Below are positions 13,349-17,265 of a stretch of 17,265 bases of DNA, piece after piece. The position numbers and the translations under genes are program-made. Under the pieces are notes generated by a model that worked only from the letters and a program-made list of their open reading frames with translations, made no database searches and was not told where the DNA came from. The stretch's first letter is position 1, and every line of letters begins with the position of its first letter. Source of the stretch: an uncultured Oscillospiraceae bacterium (lineage in GTDB: Bacteria; Bacillota; Clostridia; Oscillospirales; Oscillospiraceae); NCBI GenBank assembly GCA_910587205.1, contig CAJULZ010000057.1:1-17265 (forward strand), given 5' to 3'.

Positions 13349-13460
13349 GAAGCGCGGAGAAGCGGCCGGCGAGGAAGCTTGGACCAGGCCGAGACGGAGG
13401 GGCGCTGTGTGCCGGCGGCACACGTTCAGCGGCGAGACAGCGACGGAGCGGGGCGGGGGC
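13349..13460 (+). repeat. Interspersed intergenic repeat, copy C (dgt-yigZ gap)
   Basis: The copy begins immediately after the dgt TGA with GAAGCGCGGAGAAGCGG, in the same orientation relative to the upstream gene as copies A and B. The block 13383-13431 matches copy A at 47 of 49 bases, including the palindrome GTGTGCCG-N-CGGCACAC (13407-13423). It lacks the 35-base module of A and the GCAGCGTGACAACAA end shared by A and B. The right boundary is uncertain. GGGAGCTTGGA just before yigZ repeats a motif from the repeat start. Confidence 0.8.
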
Positions 13461-13499
13461 AAAACCAGCTGCGCGGGGAGCTTGGAATGAGGGAGAATT

Positions 13500-14129
13500 A
13501 TGACAGAGTATCTGGCGCCGTCCCGCCCGTCTGAGACGGAGTTTACCGAGAAACGCTCCACCTTTATCGGCCATGTCTGGCCGGTGGAGACGGAGGAGGA
13601 GGCCCGCGCCCGCATTGATGAGATGAAGAAAAAATACCACGACGCGCGGCACAACTGCTGGTGTTATCTCATCAAGGACGGCCCGGTGCGCTACTCCGAC
13701 GACGGGGAACCCCAGGGCACCGCGGGGCAGCCGATGCTGGCGGTGTTCCAGAAGGAGGGGGTTGTCAACGCGTGCTGCGTGGTCACGCGGTATTTCGGCG
13801 GGGTGCTGCTGGGCGCGGGGGGCCTGGTGCGCGCCTATACCCAGAGCGCCAAGGACGCGCTGGACGCGGCGGGGATCTCCGTAGTACGCCGCTGGGTGGA
13901 GCTGGCGGTGGAGTGCCCCTACAGCTTTTTGGAGCGGGTGAAGCTGGCCTGCGCCGCCCAGGGGGGCGTGGTGGGGGAAATTGAGTATGCCACCGCCGTC
14001 ACCGTCCACGCCCTGCTGCCCGAAGGGGGGGCGGAGGCGTTCCGGGCCCGAATGACCGAGCTTTCCGCCGGGGGCATTGAGGCGGCGGAGCTGGGCGAGG
14101 TATTCCGGGCGGCACCGCTGCCGGAATAG
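13500..14129 (+). CDS. yigZ: YigZ/IMPACT family protein
   Basis: This family is widespread. Eukaryotic IMPACT regulates the eIF2 kinase GCN2, while the bacterial role is not settled and may involve nucleic acid or ribosome binding. The 209-aa product has the full bacterial layout. The N-terminal IMPACT domain (about 15-125) carries YSDDGEPQGTAGQPML and VVTRYFGGVLLGAGGLVRAY. It is followed by a smaller ferredoxin-like C-terminal domain (about 135-205). The ATG at 13500 follows GAGGGAGAA. It lies between dgt and dnaG on the same strand, and the dgt-yigZ gap is filled by repeat copy C. It is cytosolic. Confidence 0.93.
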   Translation: MTEYLAPSRPSETEFTEKRSTFIGHVWPVETEEEARARIDEMKKKYHDARHNCWCYLIKDGPVRYSDDGEPQGTAGQPMLAVFQKEGVVNACCVVTRYFGGVLLGAGGLVRAYTQSAKDALDAAGISVVRRWVELAVECPYSFLERVKLACAAQGGVVGEIEYATAVTVHALLPEGGAEAFRARMTELSAGGIEAAELGEVFRAAPLPE

Positions 14130-14247
14130 GCCCCGCGCCTGGGGCATCTCGGCCCAAAGGACGGCCTTGGAGGGGCGCGGAACAGGGTTAAATTCGCAAA
14201 ACAGTGATAAAACAGGGCAAAACTGGCTATGATCAGGAGGTGGGACC
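14130..14247. other. Gap between yigZ and dnaG
   Basis: The gap is 118 bases. CCGCGCC near 14134 can pair with GGCGCGG near 14175, but no T-run follows, so it is not a clear terminator. The AT-richer part (about 14187-14220) may hold a dnaG-rpoD promoter, but no hexamer pair is convincing. Confidence 0.35.
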
Positions 14248-16029
14248 ATGGCGATACCGGATTCGTTCCTGGACGAGTTGGGCGGGCGGCTGAATATTGT
14301 AGATGTGGTCTCAGCCTACCTGCCCTTGACCAAAAAGGGGGCCAACCACTGGGGGCTGTGCCCGTTCCACCACGAAAAAACCCCGTCCTTTTCCGTCAAT
14401 GAGTCCAAACAGATCTTCCACTGTTTTGGCTGCGGCAAGGGGGGCGGGGTCGTCCGCTTTGTGATGGAGATGGACGGCCTGCCCTTCCCCGAGGCGGTGC
14501 GCAAGCTGGCCGCCCAGGCGGGGATGGAGGTTCCGGAGGAGGGGCCCGGGGACGGGAAATGGAGGGAAAAGCGCCGCCGTATCCTGGAGCTGAACCGCGA
14601 GGCCGCCCGGTTTTACCGTGCCATGCTCTCCGACCCCAGGGGGGCGGCGGTGGCGGCGTATATCCGGGAAAAGCGGCGCATCAGCCCAAAATTCTCCGCC
14701 CGGTTCGGCCTGGGGGCCGCTCCGGACGCCTGGGACAGCCTGATCCTGGCCATGAGGGACAAGGGGTACGATAAGGCCGACCTCCTTGAAGCGGGGCTGG
14801 CGGTGGCGGGGAAAAACGGCGGGATATACGATAAGTACCGCAACCGCCTGATGCTCCCGGTGATCGACCCGCGGGGGGATGTGATCGGCTTTACCAGCCG
14901 GGTGATGGACGATTCCGCCCCCAAATACCTCAACACGCCGGAGACCGCTATCTTTAAAAAACGTTCCATCCTATACGGCCTGAACTACGCGAAAAACACC
15001 AGGCGCCCCAATTTTATTCTGGTGGAGGGGAACATCGACGTGATCACCCTGCACCAGGCGGGGTTTGACAATACGGTAGCCACCATGGGCACCGCCCTTA
15101 CCGAAGAACACGTCCGCCTGCTGGGGCGGTATACGAAGGAGCTGGTGCTGTGCTACGACAACGACGCGGCGGGGGAGGACGCAACCCAGAGGGCCATTGC
15201 CCTGCTGAAAGGGTCGGAGCTGGGGGTGAAGGTGCTGCGCCTGCCCCAAAAGCTGCTTCCGGACGGCACGCAGGGCAAGCAGGACGCGGACGACTACATT
15301 AAAAACTGCGGCCCCGCGGCTTTTGAGGCGCTGATGGACGGGAGCGCAAACTCGGCGGAGTACCGCTTGGGCATCGTGCGGGCCCGGTTCGACCTGGGCC
15401 GGGACGACCAGCGGGCCGCCTATCTCCAGGCGGCCGCGGAGGTGATCGCGGGCTTCCCCAGCCCGGTGGAGCGGGACATCTACGCCAGCCGGTGCGCCGA
15501 GACGGCGAAGGCGTCCAAGGAGGCGGTGCTCCAGGAGGTGGAGCGGCTGCGGAATAAGCGGTTCCGCCAGGCCAAAAAGCAGGAGGAGCGCCAAAACCTG
15601 ACGCCGGCCCGTCAGCTCCAGCCCAAAAGCCGGGAGCTGCGATACGCCAATATCCGCTCCGCCCGGGCGGAGGAGGGGGTGCTGCGCGTCGTGCTGCTGG
15701 ACGGGGAGTTTTTCCGGCAACTGGACGGTTTGGAGCCGGAATGCTTTTCCTCGCCCCTGCTGGGCCGGGCCTACGCCCTGCTGCGCCAGCGGTGGGAGGA
15801 GGGGAAAACGCCCGCCCTGCCCGCGTTGGAGGGGAGGTTTTCTCCGGAGGAGATGGACCAGCTCTCCGCCGCGGTCCAGGAGCCCCAGCCCCGGAACACC
15901 GCCGGGGAGGCGCTGGAGGATTTTAAGCAGGCCATCCTTGCGGAGCACTGCGGGGGGGAGATACATAGCGCGGAGGACTTGAACGGCCTGAAGCAGGCGC
16001 TGAAACAGAAAAAAGCCTATGGAGGATGA
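14248..16029 (+). CDS. dnaG: DNA primase DnaG
   Basis: DnaG makes RNA primers at the replication fork in partnership with the DnaB helicase. The 593-aa length is normal. The CHC2 zinc finger has Cys38, His41, Cys59 and Cys62 (LCPFH, HCFGC). The core has KYRNRLMLPVIDPRGDVIGF and PKYLNTPET. The Toprim catalytic residues are Glu260 in VEGNIDV and Asp304/Asp306 in CYDNDAAGE. A variable helical C-terminal domain (about 430-593) would bind DnaB. The ATG at 14248 follows AGGAGGTG. Only 7 bases lie between its TGA and the rpoD ATG, and the rpoD ribosome binding site is inside its last codons. dnaG and rpoD are therefore co-transcribed, as in the classic primase-sigma operon. Confidence 0.98.
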   Translation: MAIPDSFLDELGGRLNIVDVVSAYLPLTKKGANHWGLCPFHHEKTPSFSVNESKQIFHCFGCGKGGGVVRFVMEMDGLPFPEAVRKLAAQAGMEVPEEGPGDGKWREKRRRILELNREAARFYRAMLSDPRGAAVAAYIREKRRISPKFSARFGLGAAPDAWDSLILAMRDKGYDKADLLEAGLAVAGKNGGIYDKYRNRLMLPVIDPRGDVIGFTSRVMDDSAPKYLNTPETAIFKKRSILYGLNYAKNTRRPNFILVEGNIDVITLHQAGFDNTVATMGTALTEEHVRLLGRYTKELVLCYDNDAAGEDATQRAIALLKGSELGVKVLRLPQKLLPDGTQGKQDADDYIKNCGPAAFEALMDGSANSAEYRLGIVRARFDLGRDDQRAAYLQAAAEVIAGFPSPVERDIYASRCAETAKASKEAVLQEVERLRNKRFRQAKKQEERQNLTPARQLQPKSRELRYANIRSARAEEGVLRVVLLDGEFFRQLDGLEPECFSSPLLGRAYALLRQRWEEGKTPALPALEGRFSPEEMDQLSAAVQEPQPRNTAGEALEDFKQAILAEHCGGEIHSAEDLNGLKQALKQKKAYGG

Positions 16030-16036
16030 AAGACCA

Positions 16037-17265
<1,229 letters not shown>

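Noticed and set aside
11909..13654. 581-codon - strand frame spanning dgt, repeat copy C and part of the phosphate transporter
   Set aside because: It crosses several real genes and a non-coding repeat, and its product has no coherent composition.

Overview
The window is a GC-rich stretch of a low-copy housekeeping region from a Gram-positive bacterium of the class Clostridia. The best guess is an Oscillospirales/Oscillospiraceae-type gut anaerobe. This rests on the gene order hrcA-grpE-dnaK-dnaJ behind a perfect CIRCE operator, strong AGGAGG-type ribosome binding sites, a dgt / yigZ / dnaG / rpoD cluster, a near-consensus parS site, and strongly GC-biased third codon positions. The genus is inference. 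The first 21 bases are Illumina adapter sequence, so position 1 is a contig end. The last gene, rpoD, runs off the right edge.

Left part (22-1166, + strand): a good sigma-70-type promoter drives a 135-aa protein I do not recognise. A short hairpin terminator follows, then a 152-aa cysteine-containing protein of unknown function that ends in a strong terminator. The U-tract of that terminator overlaps the 3' end of the oppositely oriented dnaJ.

Heat-shock operon (1206-6395, - strand): hrcA, grpE, dnaK and dnaJ are read leftwards from a TTGACA-17-TACATT promoter overlapped by the CIRCE operator, so HrcA should repress its own operon. hrcA and grpE are 6 bases apart. The grpE-dnaK and dnaK-dnaJ gaps are about 200-250 bases, and each is filled mostly by a copy of an interspersed repeat that begins at the preceding stop codon. 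A third copy follows the dgt stop codon. This repeat family is the most interesting unexplained structure here.

Middle (6680-11137, + strand): a PMT-family (GT39) membrane protein glycosyltransferase with an extra extracytoplasmic beta-type insertion, a PHP-domain phosphoesterase of the histidinol-phosphatase type, a gap of about 300 bases carrying a parS-like site and a duplicated 19-bp element, then rpiB. rpiB overlaps by 4 bases a small HELMH-motif protein that may be a metallopeptidase.

Right part: a leftward PiT-type phosphate transporter converges on the HELMH gene across a strong hairpin and diverges from dgt. Rightward follow dgt (HD-domain dNTP triphosphohydrolase), a repeat copy, yigZ (IMPACT family), dnaG (primase) and rpoD (primary sigma factor). 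dnaG and rpoD are separated by 7 bases and resemble the classic macromolecular-synthesis operon. I see no CRISPR array, tRNA, rRNA, transposase or prophage gene.
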